DNA of 64,000 nt, from the NCBI GenBank assembly GCA_937974275.1, contig CALJIF010000032.1:1-64000 (forward strand), in the 5' to 3' direction. Both the position numbers and the translations under genes were made by a program. The notes under the pieces are model-generated. The model was not told the origin of the DNA, did no database searches, and saw only the letters and a program-made list of their open reading frames with translations. The stretch's first letter is position 1; every line of letters starts with the position of its first letter. This document shows positions 1-11,500 of this stretch, piece by piece. This DNA is from an uncultured Flavobacteriales bacterium (GTDB lineage Bacteria; Bacteroidota; Bacteroidia; Palsa-965).

Positions 1-218
1 TGGCCTTTGAAGAAAAGACCGTCACCTGGGAAAACCTTGAGAGTCCCCTTCTGGGCGGGCCAACCCCCACGCTTTGGGTGGAGCCTGAAGATGCGCTGGA
101 AAACGGCTGGGTTCCGCTGGATTACACTGGCCTGGGGCCATTCATCTTTGAGCGTGAACAATATCTCGCCGCGCTGGACGAGATAAGCAAGAGAATTCTT
201 CCCTACTCGTACTCTTGA
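1..218 (+). CDS. 3' end of an unidentified coding sequence (partial)
   Basis: An open frame (complete codons from base 3) runs to a TGA at 216-218 and encodes about 71 residues ending in KRILPYSYS. I recognise no family. It has protein-like composition, with several Trp and acidic residues, but by hand count bases 1-180 are about 58% G+C against about 45% in nearby sdhA sequence. In Bacteroidota the sdhC membrane anchor normally precedes sdhA, and this fragment is hydrophilic and is not SdhC. It may come from a different replicon region, a recent insertion or a chimeric assembly. Coding confidence is moderate and identity is unknown. Confidence 0.4.
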   Translation, partial: AFEEKTVTWENLESPLLGGPTPTLWVEPEDALENGWVPLDYTGLGPFIFEREQYLAALDEISKRILPYSYS

Positions 219-2206
219 GAACGTCACCTAATCTACTTGATTCAAAAATCCCGGAAGGACCACTGGAATCGAAATGGACCAATTACCGTTCAACCGTTCC
301 TTTGGTAAACCCTGCGAACAAACGTAATCTGGAGATTATCATCGTAGGTTCGGGTTTGGCCGGTGCATCTGCAGCGTCCAGCCTGGCTGAGTTGGGTTAC
401 AAAGTGAAAGTATTTTGCTTTCAGGATAGTCCGCGCCGAGCTCACTCCATTGCGGCACAGGGCGGTATCAATGCAGCAAAAAATTATCAAAACGACGGCG
501 ACAGTACGTACCGCTTGTTTTACGATACCATTAAAGGTGGCGACTACCGCGCACGTGAAGGCAATGTTTATCGTCTTGCAGAAGTAAGTGCCAATATCAT
601 TGACCAGTGTGTTGCTTTGGGCGTTCCTTTTGCACGTGAATACGGCGGATTGTTGAGTAACCGTTCTTTCGGTGGAACTCAGGTTCAGCGTACGTTTTAT
701 GCTGCGGGTCAAACCGGTCAACAATTGCTGTTGGGCGCATACAGCGGCTTGCAACGTCAGGTTGGATTGGGCACTGTAAAAATGTATTCCCGTCACGAAA
801 TGTTGGACGTTGTTGTCATTGATGGTAAAGCACGTGGTATTATCGCACGTAATTTGGTGACAGGCGAAATTGAACGTCATGCAGGTCATGCGGTGTTATT
901 ATGTACCGGCGGATACGGTAACGTGTTCTTCCTTTCTACCAACGCCATGGGCTCTAACGTAACTGCGGCTTGGAAAGCACACAAGAAAGGTGCTTTATTT
1001 GGCAATCCGTGCTTTACACAGATTCACCCGACTTGTATTCCTGTATCCGGAGACCATCAATCCAAACTGACTTTGATGTCTGAATCGTTGCGTAACGATG
1101 GCCGTATCTGGGTTCCGAAAAAAGCAGGCGACACACGTAAACCGAATGAAATTCCTGAAGAAGAGCGCGACTACTATTTGGAACGTCGTTATCCGGCCTT
1201 CGGAAATCTTGTTCCTCGCGACGTAGCATCTCGTGCTGCGAAAGAACGTTGTGATGCAGGATTTGGGGTGGGCGCTTCAAAAATGGCGGTTTATTTGGAT
1301 TATGCAGCTGCTATTGAACGTTACGGAAAAATTCAGGCGAACAAACTCAACGAAACCAATGCTTCCAAGGATCGCATCATTGCTTTAGGTAAAGATGTCG
1401 TAAAAGAGAAGTACGGGAACTTGTTTGAGATGTATGAAAAAATTACCGGCGAAAATCCTTACGAAGTTCCGATGCGTATTTACCCTGCTGTTCACTATAC
1501 CATGGGCGGTCTTTGGGTCGATTACGAATTGCAAACTACTGTTCCCGGATTGTATGCATTAGGTGAAGCGAACTTCTCTGATCACGGAGCGAACCGTTTG
1601 GGTGCATCTGCACTAATGCAAGGTTTGGCTGACGGGTACTTTGTAATTCCGTACACCATCGGTTCTTACCTCAACACACAAATCCGTGAAAAGTTGGTAA
1701 GCACTGACCATGCGGCTTTTGAAGAAGCAGAAAAATCTGTTAAAGACACCATCAATAATCTGATCAACAATAAAGGATCAAAAACAGTTGACCACTTCCA
1801 CAAGCGTTTGGGTAAAATCATGTGGGACAAATGTGGTATGGCGCGTAACGAGCAAGGATTGAAAGAAGCGATTCAGGAAATCCGTCAATTGCGTGAAGAG
1901 TTCTGGAAAGAAGTACGTGTTCCGGGAAGCGCTAACGAAATGAATCCTGAATTGGAAAAAGCAGGACGTGTTGCTGACTTCCTTGAATTGGGCGAGTTAA
2001 TGTGTATTGACGCATTAAACCGTAATGAATCTTGCGGTGGACACTTCCGTGAAGAATTCCAGACAGAAGAAGGTGAAGCACTGCGTGATGACGCCAAGTA
2101 CTCGTATGTTGCGGCATGGGAATACAAAGGCAACGGCAATTACGACTTGCATAAAGAAGACTTGAAGTACGAGCGCATCAAAGTTTCCGCACGTTCTTAT
2201 AAATAA
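215..2206 (+). CDS. sdhA: Succinate dehydrogenase / fumarate reductase flavoprotein subunit
   Basis: Catalytic FAD subunit of respiratory complex II, which oxidises succinate to fumarate at the cytoplasmic face of the inner membrane. The dinucleotide-binding motif GSGLAG is at residues 45-50. The HSIAAQGG segment near residue 77 carries the His that normally binds FAD covalently, and HGANRLGASALMQGL lies in the capping/FAD region. The sequence is of the long Bacteroidota type (LDSKIPEG near the N-terminus, QDSPRRAHS). The next ATG is far inside the conserved domain, so the start can only be a TTG at 215 that overlaps the stop of the upstream fragment. The native ATG and sdhC may have been lost at a junction. 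sdhB follows after 35 bases. Function is secure; the 5' end is suspect. Confidence 0.96.
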   Translation: MRTSPNLLDSKIPEGPLESKWTNYRSTVPLVNPANKRNLEIIIVGSGLAGASAASSLAELGYKVKVFCFQDSPRRAHSIAAQGGINAAKNYQNDGDSTYRLFYDTIKGGDYRAREGNVYRLAEVSANIIDQCVALGVPFAREYGGLLSNRSFGGTQVQRTFYAAGQTGQQLLLGAYSGLQRQVGLGTVKMYSRHEMLDVVVIDGKARGIIARNLVTGEIERHAGHAVLLCTGGYGNVFFLSTNAMGSNVTAAWKAHKKGALFGNPCFTQIHPTCIPVSGDHQSKLTLMSESLRNDGRIWVPKKAGDTRKPNEIPEEERDYYLERRYPAFGNLVPRDVASRAAKERCDAGFGVGASKMAVYLDYAAAIERYGKIQANKLNETNASKDRIIALGKDVVKEKYGNLFEMYEKITGENPYEVPMRIYPAVHYTMGGLWVDYELQTTVPGLYALGEANFSDHGANRLGASALMQGLADGYFVIPYTIGSYLNTQIREKLVSTDHAAFEEAEKSVKDTINNLINNKGSKTVDHFHKRLGKIMWDKCGMARNEQGLKEAIQEIRQLREEFWKEVRVPGSANEMNPELEKAGRVADFLELGELMCIDALNRNESCGGHFREEFQTEEGEALRDDAKYSYVAAWEYKGNGNYDLHKEDLKYERIKVSARSYK

Positions 2207-2241
2207 TTGATTTCTCAAACAGCATTTAAATCCACAGCACT

Positions 2242-2985
2242 ATGAATCTTACGCTGAAAATCTGGAGACAAAAAAATAGTAAGGAAGCCGGAAACTTTCA
2301 TACCTATCAGGTTCCCGACATCTCCCCTGATATGTCATTCCTTGAAATGTTCGATGTATTGAACGAACGTTTGATTGAAAAAGGTGAAGAACCTATCGCT
2401 TTCGACCACGATTGTCGTGAAGGAATTTGCGGTATGTGTTCCATGTACATCAACGGGCAACCTCATGGCCCTTGGAAAGGAACAACAACCTGCCAGTTAC
2501 ACATGCGTGCGTTTAAAGATGGAGACACTATCACGGTTGAACCATGGCGCGCAAAAGCATTTCCGGTTATTAAGGACTTGGTTGTTGATCGTTCTGCATT
2601 TGACAAAATTCAGGCTGCGGGCGGATTTATTTCCGTTAATACAGGAAACGCACAGGATGCCAACAACATTCCTGTTCCAAAAGATGATGCGGATAAAGCG
2701 TTTGCTGCTGCTGCTTGTATCGGTTGCGGTGCTTGCGTTGCAGCGTGCAAGAATTCATCTGCAATGTTGTACGTTTCTGCAAAAGTTTCGCAGTTTGCCT
2801 TATTACCTCAAGGTCGCGTAGAACGCACAGAGCGTGTATTAAATATGGTACGTGAAATGGACGTACAAGGCTTTGGAAACTGTACGAATACAGGTTCTTG
2901 CGAAGCAGAATGCCCGAAAGAAATTTCATTGGAGAATATTGCAACAATGAATCGCGAATACCTGATGGCGAACTTGAAAAAATAA
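2242..2985 (+). CDS. sdhB: Succinate dehydrogenase / fumarate reductase iron-sulfur subunit
   Basis: Electron-transfer subunit of complex II, passing electrons from SdhA flavin to the membrane anchor. All three cluster motifs are visible: the [2Fe-2S] set C58, C63, C66 and C84 (CREGICGMC), then C159, C162, C165 and C169 (CIGCGACVAAC), then C214, C220 and C224 (CTNTGSCEAEC) for the [4Fe-4S] and [3Fe-4S] centres. The 247-residue length is normal for the family. It lies 35 bases after sdhA in the same direction and is followed by an intrinsic terminator, so it is probably the last gene of an sdhAB(C) operon whose sdhC is not in this window. Confidence 0.96.
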   Translation: MNLTLKIWRQKNSKEAGNFHTYQVPDISPDMSFLEMFDVLNERLIEKGEEPIAFDHDCREGICGMCSMYINGQPHGPWKGTTTCQLHMRAFKDGDTITVEPWRAKAFPVIKDLVVDRSAFDKIQAAGGFISVNTGNAQDANNIPVPKDDADKAFAAAACIGCGACVAACKNSSAMLYVSAKVSQFALLPQGRVERTERVLNMVREMDVQGFGNCTNTGSCEAECPKEISLENIATMNREYLMANLKK

Positions 2986-3003
2986 CATCGCCTTTCATAA
3001 AAC

Positions 3004-3036
3004 AAAACGGCTGCAAGTATTTGCAGCCGTTTTTTA
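3004..3036 (+). terminator. Intrinsic terminator after sdhB
   Basis: Perfect inverted repeat AACGGCTGCAA / TTGCAGCCGTT with a four-base GTAT loop, followed by a run of T. It sits about 20 bases past the sdhB stop and about 50 bases before rpoN, separating the two transcripts. Confidence 0.9.
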
Positions 3037-3087
3037 TTTCATCAAAAATCGTACCACGAAAAATAAATCATCGTATCTTAGGAGTGT

Positions 3088-4599
3088 ATGCTGAAACAGT
3101 CATTACATCAGAAACTCCTCCAGAAGTTGTCCCCGCAACAAATTCAGTTGATGAAAATGTTGCAGTTGCCAACTGTTGCCCTGGAACAGCGTATTAAAGA
3201 AGAAATGGAAATTAATCCTGCACTTGAAGAAGGCGAGGAACAGGATGAAGAGGATGTAAACGATGAGTTAAATGAAGATGAGGACGACATTTTCGATGAG
3301 GATGAAGAAAGCAACGATTCCGATGACGTAACCGGTGATGATGAAGGCGAAGAAGAGCGCGCCTCGGATGAAGATTTCTCGTTGGACGAATACATGGATG
3401 AAGATGAAGGCTACGATTATCGGGAGCAAGTCAATAATTCAAGTCCGGATGAAGAGCGTAAGGAAATGCCTTTATCGCAAGGACCCGGATTTCAGGATCA
3501 GTTGCTTACACAGCTTGGTTTGCAGCCACTCGATGATGAGCACTATCAAATAGCCGCATACATTATCGGCAACATTGATGAAGACGGATACTTGCGACGC
3601 GATTTGGACGCGATAATTGATGATCTCGCTTTCACGCAGAACATAACAACAACTCTTGAAGATCTGGAAGAATTGCTTCAGATGATTCAAACCTTCGATC
3701 CTCCGGGAGTTGGAGCAAGAGACTTACAAGAGTGCTTGTTGCTGCAACTCAAACGGAAACATCCAAAAACGCCGGAGATTATTTTGGCGATGCGTGTGGT
3801 TTCGGAGCACATGGAAGAGTTCTCGAAAAAGCACTATGAAAAAATTTCGCGGAAACTCGCTGTTGACGACGATTCTTTAAAGCGCGTCATCAATGAAATT
3901 ACGCATCTCAATCCGCGCCCGGGAAGTGCCGGCGATGGAAACGCAGTAGTGGCACAAGACATTGTTCCTGATTTTATCGTGTATAATAACGATGGTAAAT
4001 TGGAATTGTCACTCAACGAACGTAACATGCCTGAACTTCGTGTTAGCGGCATGTACAATCAAATGTTACAGGAGTACGCAAAAAGTAAAGAGAAGAGTAG
4101 CAAGGAAGCTGTCACTTTTATCAAACAAAAAATAGATTCCGCAAAATGGTTCATTGATGCGCTGAAACAGCGTCAGCAAACATTATTGCTCACCATGCAT
4201 GCCATCATGGATTATCAGCAGGCTTACTTTTTGGAAGGTGACGAAACATCGCTGAAACCAATGATCCTGAAGGATATCGCAGACCGTGTTGGCCTGGATA
4301 TTTCAACGGTTTCTCGCGTTGCCAACAGCAAATATGTGCAAACGCAGTTTGGAACATTCTTATTAAAAACATTTTTCTCGGAGTCACTTTCTACCGATTC
4401 CGGTGAAGAGGTTTCTACGCGCGAAGTGAAAAAGATTCTCTCCGATTGTATTGAAAGTGAAAACAAGAAGAAACCCATTACCGATGATGGTTTGGCGCGC
4501 GTACTGAAACAAAAAGGTTACAACATTGCTCGACGCACCGTTGCCAAGTACCGTGAACAGTTAGGAATTCCTGTTGCACGATTAAGAAAGGAGCTGTAA
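3088..4599 (+). CDS. rpoN: RNA polymerase sigma-54 factor
   Basis: Sigma factor that directs RNA polymerase to -24/-12 promoters and needs an AAA+ activator. Residues 1-50 are the Gln/Leu-rich activator-interacting region (KLSPQQIQLMKMLQLP). Residues about 48-125 are a long, very acidic linker, followed by the core-binding domain. The C-terminal DNA-binding domain ends with the RpoN box ARRTVAKYRE at about 481-490. The 503-residue length is typical for Bacteroidota. The ATG is preceded by AGGAG, one of few recognisable Shine-Dalgarno matches here. A PAP2-like gene follows within 2 bases. An NtrY-like kinase is encoded 35 kb away, but no bEBP activator gene is present in the window. Confidence 0.97.
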   Translation: MLKQSLHQKLLQKLSPQQIQLMKMLQLPTVALEQRIKEEMEINPALEEGEEQDEEDVNDELNEDEDDIFDEDEESNDSDDVTGDDEGEEERASDEDFSLDEYMDEDEGYDYREQVNNSSPDEERKEMPLSQGPGFQDQLLTQLGLQPLDDEHYQIAAYIIGNIDEDGYLRRDLDAIIDDLAFTQNITTTLEDLEELLQMIQTFDPPGVGARDLQECLLLQLKRKHPKTPEIILAMRVVSEHMEEFSKKHYEKISRKLAVDDDSLKRVINEITHLNPRPGSAGDGNAVVAQDIVPDFIVYNNDGKLELSLNERNMPELRVSGMYNQMLQEYAKSKEKSSKEAVTFIKQKIDSAKWFIDALKQRQQTLLLTMHAIMDYQQAYFLEGDETSLKPMILKDIADRVGLDISTVSRVANSKYVQTQFGTFLLKTFFSESLSTDSGEEVSTREVKKILSDCIESENKKKPITDDGLARVLKQKGYNIARRTVAKYREQLGIPVARLRKEL

Positions 4600-4601
4600 C
4601 A

Positions 4602-5213
4602 GTGTCTGCTGTTCCAAAAATTCTGGCAACGCTTTTTCATCCGCTGTTAATGACTACTTATGGCACAGCTGCCTACGTATTCATTGTTCGGAGAATCGAT
4701 TTTCTTGCGGCCGGCAATGTTAATTGGTTAATTCTTGGCCTAATCTTCACCAGCACATTTCTGCTTCCGCTGATTTCTGTTTTTATCATGTATCGGTTCG
4801 GCATGATAGGGAGCATGGAAATGCACACCGCCAAAGAACGCAACTGGCCACTGATTCAATCCACTGTCATTTATTTGGTCGCGCTTTTCGCTATGAACAC
4901 GCGGATTATTCCAACATTCATTCAACTTCTCACATTAACAGCAGCCGTGTGTATGCTCGAGGCATTGATCATTAACCTGTGGTGGAAAATCAGTTTACAC
5001 ATGATTGGAATTGGAGGACTTTGTGGAGCGTTAATCATAACAGCACGCAACGATAGCAATGTGCCGCTCGGATTATTAAGTGCTGTATTTGTTATCGCCG
5101 GCATAATTGGCACTGCCCGCATGATTAGCGGAGCGCACAACATTTTACAAATTACAGCAGGATTTTTATTGGGAATAGTAAGCGCGTCAGTGCTATTTGC
5201 GCTGATAGGATAG
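4602..5213 (+). CDS. PAP2-superfamily-like integral membrane protein
   Basis: A 203-residue protein with about six hydrophobic segments. The C-terminal half contains ISLHMIG, then GTARMISGAHNILQITAGFLLG, which resembles the PAP2/lipid-phosphatase pattern (SAR...H with a following G-x-x-x-G) seen in short Bacteroidota PA-phosphatase-related proteins. The canonical K-x6-RP motif is not evident, so catalysis is unproven. It starts at a GTG two bases after the rpoN stop, so it is probably co-transcribed and translationally coupled with rpoN. Likely role is lipid-phosphate or undecaprenyl-phosphate metabolism in the inner membrane, by family inference only. Confidence 0.65.
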   Translation: MSAVPKILATLFHPLLMTTYGTAAYVFIVRRIDFLAAGNVNWLILGLIFTSTFLLPLISVFIMYRFGMIGSMEMHTAKERNWPLIQSTVIYLVALFAMNTRIIPTFIQLLTLTAAVCMLEALIINLWWKISLHMIGIGGLCGALIITARNDSNVPLGLLSAVFVIAGIIGTARMISGAHNILQITAGFLLGIVSASVLFALIG

Positions 5214-5215
5214 CG

Positions 5216-5410
5216 CTATTTAGCTTCCAACAAATCTTCTACTTTGTCAAAAGGAACATTAACTACATATTCCTTCCCGTTAGTTAAGATCATCTTGGTT
5301 CCTTTCCCGAAACGTGCCACGGATTGAATATGTTGCTTTTGAACAAAATGCTCTCCGATTTTAAGGAGAATAATGATCTCGTCCTTGTGTAAACGTTGTT
5401 CCTCTACCAC
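5216..5410 (-). CDS. Small conserved-looking protein of unknown function (about 64 aa)
   Basis: A minus-strand ORF converging on the PAP2-like gene (2-base gap). The open frame extends further upstream, but that part overlaps the start region of the SprB gene and reads like non-coding sequence. A GTG at 5410 gives a compact 64-residue protein (start VEEQRLHKDEI, end DKVEDLLEAK) of alternating beta-like segments with ILTNGKEYVVNVP. A TAnnTTTG box lies 22 bases before this GTG, which supports that start. The pattern faintly resembles FlbD-like or LytTR-like small beta domains, but I cannot assign a family. An ATG at 5464 is the alternative start. Confidence 0.55.
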   Translation of the reverse strand: MVEEQRLHKDEIIILLKIGEHFVQKQHIQSVARFGKGTKMILTNGKEYVVNVPFDKVEDLLEAK

Positions 5411-5432
5411 GGTTTTTCTATATTTATAGAGG

Positions 5433-5440
5433 CAAAAGTA
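5433..5440 (-). promoter_or_regulatory. Bacteroidota-type -7 box for the small gene at 5216-5410
   Basis: On the minus strand the sequence reads TACTTTTG, a perfect match to TAnnTTTG. Transcription would start about six bases downstream, giving a leader of roughly 17 bases before the GTG at 5410. No clear TTTG -33 element is visible. Confidence 0.5.
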
Positions 5441-5537
5441 AGCACACTTTGAGGTATTCCACATTTCGATGTTAATCTTTAACACGATATGGGGAATTGA
5501 CATTGCAGTTATTTGTGCACTTTTACTGATAGTAAGC

Positions 5538-8500
5538 ATGAGAAAGACCCTATTCCGGTTACTGAGTACGATCGTTTTATTATTGGGCATACACCTTTCG
5601 GTGAGTGCTGATACCTTTTTGTGGGTTGGTACTTCAGGTAATTGGAACGACGCTCAAAACTGGGAAAGTGCCATTCAGGGCGCTATACCCGGCAAAGAAG
5701 ATGATGTTGTCATTAATTCTACAGGGACAGAAATCATCATCGACGGCAGTGTTTATTGCAAATCGCTGACTACAGCATTTCCAAGCAGCAACGGTTATTA
5801 TCTAAACACAAACAGTTCCAACGGAATTAAAATTACCGGAGCAGGTACAATTCATGTTTATGGAAACATTGAATTGAATGCACCATTCAGCGAGTCAGGC
5901 GATCTCAAGTGGAAGCTTTCTTCCAATGCAACAACTACTCGCATTCGTTCCAATGGTCATGTGTTTTCTAACTCGATGACTATTACAACTGAAAGCGACG
6001 TTATCATTGAAGATCACCTGTACGTTAATGGTAATTTGAAAATTCAAAGCGGGATTTTGCAGACGCAAGAGTATTCATCCGTTGTTGCCGTGCAAATAGA
6101 AGGCGCAGAAAAAATTCGCGGAGGACAGGTACTTCGTATTGGGGACCCTGTCAATCCTCTAAGTCATACTGTTACTACAGTTGTAGTTCCCAACTTATGT
6201 AACGGTGAGTGTAATGCAACTGCGACTGCCGTAGTTGTTGGTGGTTCCGGTAATTTCAGCTACCAGTGGAGTACAGTTCCTCCCCAAACGACTGCCACGG
6301 CAACCGGTCTTTGTGCAGGAACTTATTTGGTGGTTGTAACCGATTTGGTTGGTGGTGATCAGGTTCCCGCATTTGCAATTGTTGTCGATCCTCCTCCATT
6401 GGTAATTTTCTTCTCTAATGTTCCGCCATTATGTAATGGTAATTGTAATGGATCGAGCACGGCAAGTGTTGCAGGCGGAACACCCGGCTATACTTTTTTA
6501 TGGTCACCCGGCAATCAAACTACCAATACGATTACCAATCAATGCGCAGGGACGTACACGCTAACGGTTACCGACAACAACGGCTGTATTGTAACGCAAC
6601 AATCTGTCATAACCCAGCCTGCACTACTTGCAGATAACGGAAGTAGCACTAATGTAACTTGTAATGCAGCCTGTGACGGCACCGCATCGGTTGCGCCAAC
6701 AGGAGGTATAGGACCTTATTCATTCTTATGGGCACCCGGAGGTCAAACAACACCGGCGGTTACCAGTCTCTGTCCCGGCACTTACACTTGCACAATTACA
6801 GACGCGAACGGATGTCAGGATACTTATGTCACCACAATAACACAACCACCTGTGTTAACAGCGCAAGTTGCTGTTACCAACGCAACATGTTTTGGTTTAT
6901 GTAATGGCGCAGCTACAGCCACTCCATCCGGAGGAACAGCACCATATACTTTTTTATGGCAGCCCGGAGGACAAACCACAGCCGGTATAACAGGACAATG
7001 CGCAGGCTCTTACACACTAACGGTTACAGACAATAACGGCTGTACTTTTCAGCAAACTGTCAATATCACTGAACCTCCTGTTCTTGCGAGCATCCCGACA
7101 TCAACAAACATTTCTTGCTTCGGTGCATGTGACGGAACTGCTGCGGCCAATGCTACCGGCGGGACACCAAACTATACTTATTCGTGGGCGCCAAGTGGAG
7201 GAAACGGACCAACTGCTTCCGGACTATGCCCCGGAACATACACTGTTACTGTAACTGATGCGAATGGTTGTACAACTAATGCACAAGTTACAATCACAGA
7301 ACCGGCAATACTGCTTACCGGATCATCAAGCACAAACGTTACTTGCTTTAACGCTTGTGACGGAACTGCTACTGCCAATCCATCAGGCGGTACTGGCCCT
7401 TACACCTACAATTGGTTGCCGGGAAATATCACGACACCGAGCATTTCTAATTTGTGTCCCGGAACATATACCATTACAGTAACTGACGCTAACAATTGTA
7501 CTGCTCAATCCACGATTACGATCACACAACCCCCACAACTTCTTGTTAATGGCACAGGTACCAATGTTTCGTGCAATGGATTTTGCGATGGAATTGCTAC
7601 CGCCAATCCGAGTGGTGGTACAGGACCATATACATACGTGTGGGCACCCGGAGGACAAACAACACCAAGCATTAACGGACTGTGTGCCGGACAGTATACA
7701 GTAACCGTAACTGATGCCAATGGTTGTCAACGCAACCAAACTATTACGATTACTCAACCTAATATCCTGAGCGTAACAACAACCGCAACACAGCTCCTAT
7801 GCAACAATGCCTGCAGCGCTACGATCTCTGCTAACGTCTCAGGCGGTACAGCAGCGTATACATATAGCTGGAGTCCGGGAAACCAAACCACGCCAAGCAT
7901 CACTAACCAATGTGCAGGCACTTACACAGTTGATGTTACAGATGCGAATGGATGTACCAGTAATAGCGTGATATCCATTACACAGCCTGTACCATTTCAA
8001 ATCAGCATCACGAGTAATGATGTAAGTTGTAACGGATCGTGTGATGGTAACATTCAGGTTGTAGTTAATGGAAGTACTCCGCCATATACATACAGTTGGT
8101 CTCCAACCGGACAAACAACGCCAAATATTTCGGGTCTGTGTGCAGGAACATATAGCGTCACAGTTACGGATGCCAACGGTTGCGATACCACATTGGCCAT
8201 TAACATTACACAACCTCAACCGATCAACGCAGGAGTTACAACAGTTGCAGCAACGTGTTCAGGAAATTGCAACGGCTCGGCTACATCGAATCCGACAGGA
8301 GGCACCGGACCGTATACATTTTTATGGATGCCGGGCGGACAAACCACTTCTTCGGTTACGGGACTTTGTGCGGGCACGTACACACTAACGGTTACTGATG
8401 CCAATGGATGTACAACCAATCAAACGGTAAGTATTACACAACCTCAGCCGCTCTCCGCTCAAATTACCGGAAGTACCGCAAGTTGTAATATTTGTAATGG

Positions 8501-11500
8501 AACGGCTACAGTATCTGTCAGTGGCGGTAACTCACCGTATGCATATTTCTGGACACCCGCCGGTGGAACCAACCCTACTGCCACCAACTTATGTGTCGGC
8601 TCTTACACGTGTACCATAACAGATGCACAAGGTTGTACTACAACAGCAACAGTAAATATCAACCAAGTAGTTAATATTTCTATCACCAGCTCGGGAAGTA
8701 CACCAACATGTTTTGGAGACTGCGATGCCGTTGCCAGTGCGAATGCCTCCGGTGGTGCAAATCCATATACATATGTTTGGCAGCCCGGAAATATCGTTAA
8801 CCAGAACCTTACCAATGCCTGTGCAGGAACATACACCGTAACAGCTACTGATGCAAACGGATGCTTTAGTTCATCTGTAATAACATTCGGAAATCCTCCA
8901 CAGATTACAGCCACATCTAATTCAACTAATGCATCTTGCCATGCATTATGCGACGGCACCGCGAGCGTTACTGCCTCAGGTGGAACAGGAACGTTATCCT
9001 ACTTGTGGGCGCCGGGAGGTCAGACGACTCCTGCTGTTAACGGTCTATGCGTTGGAAGCTACACCTGTACAGTAACAGACCAAAATGGTTGCGATACGAC
9101 AATTGTGTTCAACATTACCGAACCTGCACTTATACTTGCTAATGCTGTTGTTTCTGATGCCAATTGCACCTTGTGTGATGGAGGGATCGTTACATCTGCA
9201 AGCGGTGGCGTTGGACCATACACGTATTTGTGGGCACCGGGTGGACAGACAACTCCGAACTTGTCTTCATTATGTCCGGGCATATACACGGTAACTATTA
9301 CAGATGCATCCGGATGTTCTGAAAATATTCCAATCGCCGTTGGAAACATTAACGGACCAACGGCTACAATGGCTTTCACCGATGCTTCGTGTCAAGGTGT
9401 TTGTGATGGAACGGCAACAACTACCGTAACAGGAGGAACCGGACCATTTACTTTTGATTGGACACCCGGAACACCAACAGGTGATGGAACACCTTCAGTG
9501 AGCGGTTTGTGTGCAGGATTATATTTTGTTCAAATAACGGACGCTGTTGGTTGTATTACTTTCCAAAACGTAACGATAACAGAGCCGAATATTTTGACTG
9601 CTCCGGCAACATTACAAGTTCCTTCATGCAACGGAATATGTGACGGATCAATTACTGTTACACCAACCGGAGGTACAGCTCCTTACACGTTCTCCTGGAG
9701 CAGCGGTGGTAACGGACCAACCGAATCGGGTTTATGTGCGGGCAATTACAGTGTTGATATTACTGATGCGAATGGATGCATAGGGACATTTACATTTAGT
9801 TTAACGCAGCCCGGCGCAATCGGACTTGCTGTTACATCGACTAACATCACATGCAATAGTTTCTGCGATGGAACGGCAACCGCAACAGTAACGGGCGGCA
9901 CAACTCCATACTCCTACGTGTGGTCATCAGGTCCGATTGTTCCAAGCACTGTTAACTTGTGTCCGGGCACATATACGGTTACAGTTACAGATGCATCGGG
10001 ATGTTCTGTTGTTGATTCTGTTACGATAACACAACCTCCTTCCATAGTTGTGAATTTAACTTCCACAAATGCTTCGTGTAACGGCGATTGTGATGGAACG
10101 GCGGCTGTAGTTGCATCGGGTGGAATACCGGGATATACGTATTTATGGTCGCCGGGAGGACAAACAACACCAAGTGTAACCGGACTGTGCGCAGGTGCAT
10201 ATAGCATCTCAACAACGGATGCGAACGGATGCGAAAATATTCAGTCTGTTACAATTACTGAACCACCTACTATTGTTGCCACTGCTTCTTCAACAAGTCC
10301 AACTTGTTTTGGAGATTGTGACGCAACATCTTCATTAACCGTTAATGGCGGAACACCGGCTTATACATACAGCTGGGCTCCGGGCGGACAAACAACACCT
10401 GTAGTTACCGGCTTGTGCGCAGGAGTTTACACCGTAACGATTACAGACGCGAACGGATGTGATATTCAGATTAACTCCACGATTACACAGCCTGCTCAGT
10501 TACTCGCGAATACCTCCTTCACTTCTCCATCATGCGGAAACACTTGTGATGGTAGTGCTACTGCAAACCCGATCGGAGGAACCGGACCTTACACATTCTT
10601 GTGGGCGCCGGGTGGACAAACTACTGCAACAATCACCAATCAATGTGTTGGAACATACACGGTAACTGTTCGCGACAGCAGAGGTTGTATTGACATTCAA
10701 ACCGTAACAATATTACCGGCACAAAACCTCAACCTATCTGTTGCATCAGCACCCGCTAACTGCGGCGTATGTAACGGCACGATTAACGTGACTCCTTCCG
10801 GCGGTACTGCACCATACACGTATGCGTGGTCCGGCGGATTGCCCCCACAACCTAACCAAACCAATGTGTGCGCCGGCCTTTATACGGTTCTCGTTACGGA
10901 TGCATCAGGATGCCAAAGTACATTCACGGTAACACTCAACAACAACGGAGGCCCTACAGGTGAAACAATCACGTCTGCAGATGCAACATGTCCTAACACT
11001 TGTGACGGCAGTGCTACTGTACTTCCGATTGGAGGAACAGCGCCATACACCTACCTGTGGATTCCGGGCGGACAAACGGTAAACAGTTTGACCAATATGT
11101 GTGCAGGCAGTTATAATCTGGAAGTAACCGATGCTAACGGTTGTATTCGTTATTCTCCTGTTATCATCAATGGTCCTCAGCCCATCATCGGCAATCAGTT
11201 TGTTACCAATGCAAATTGTGTAAACAGTTGCGATGGCGCAATCAGTCTTAACCCATCCGGCGGAACAGGTCCATACAGCTATCTTTGGGCTCCGGGAGGA
11301 CAAACTACCGCTTCAATTTCCGGGCAATGTGTTGGAACGTACACTTGCACTATTACAGATGCGAATGGATGCACCCAACAAGTGATTGCAACTATCAATG
11401 CATGGAATATAATTGCTGCAACAGTTACCTCTACTTCGGCGTCTTGCAATGGAGATTGTGATGGTACCTTAACAGTTAGTGCAAGCGGCGGAACTGCTCC

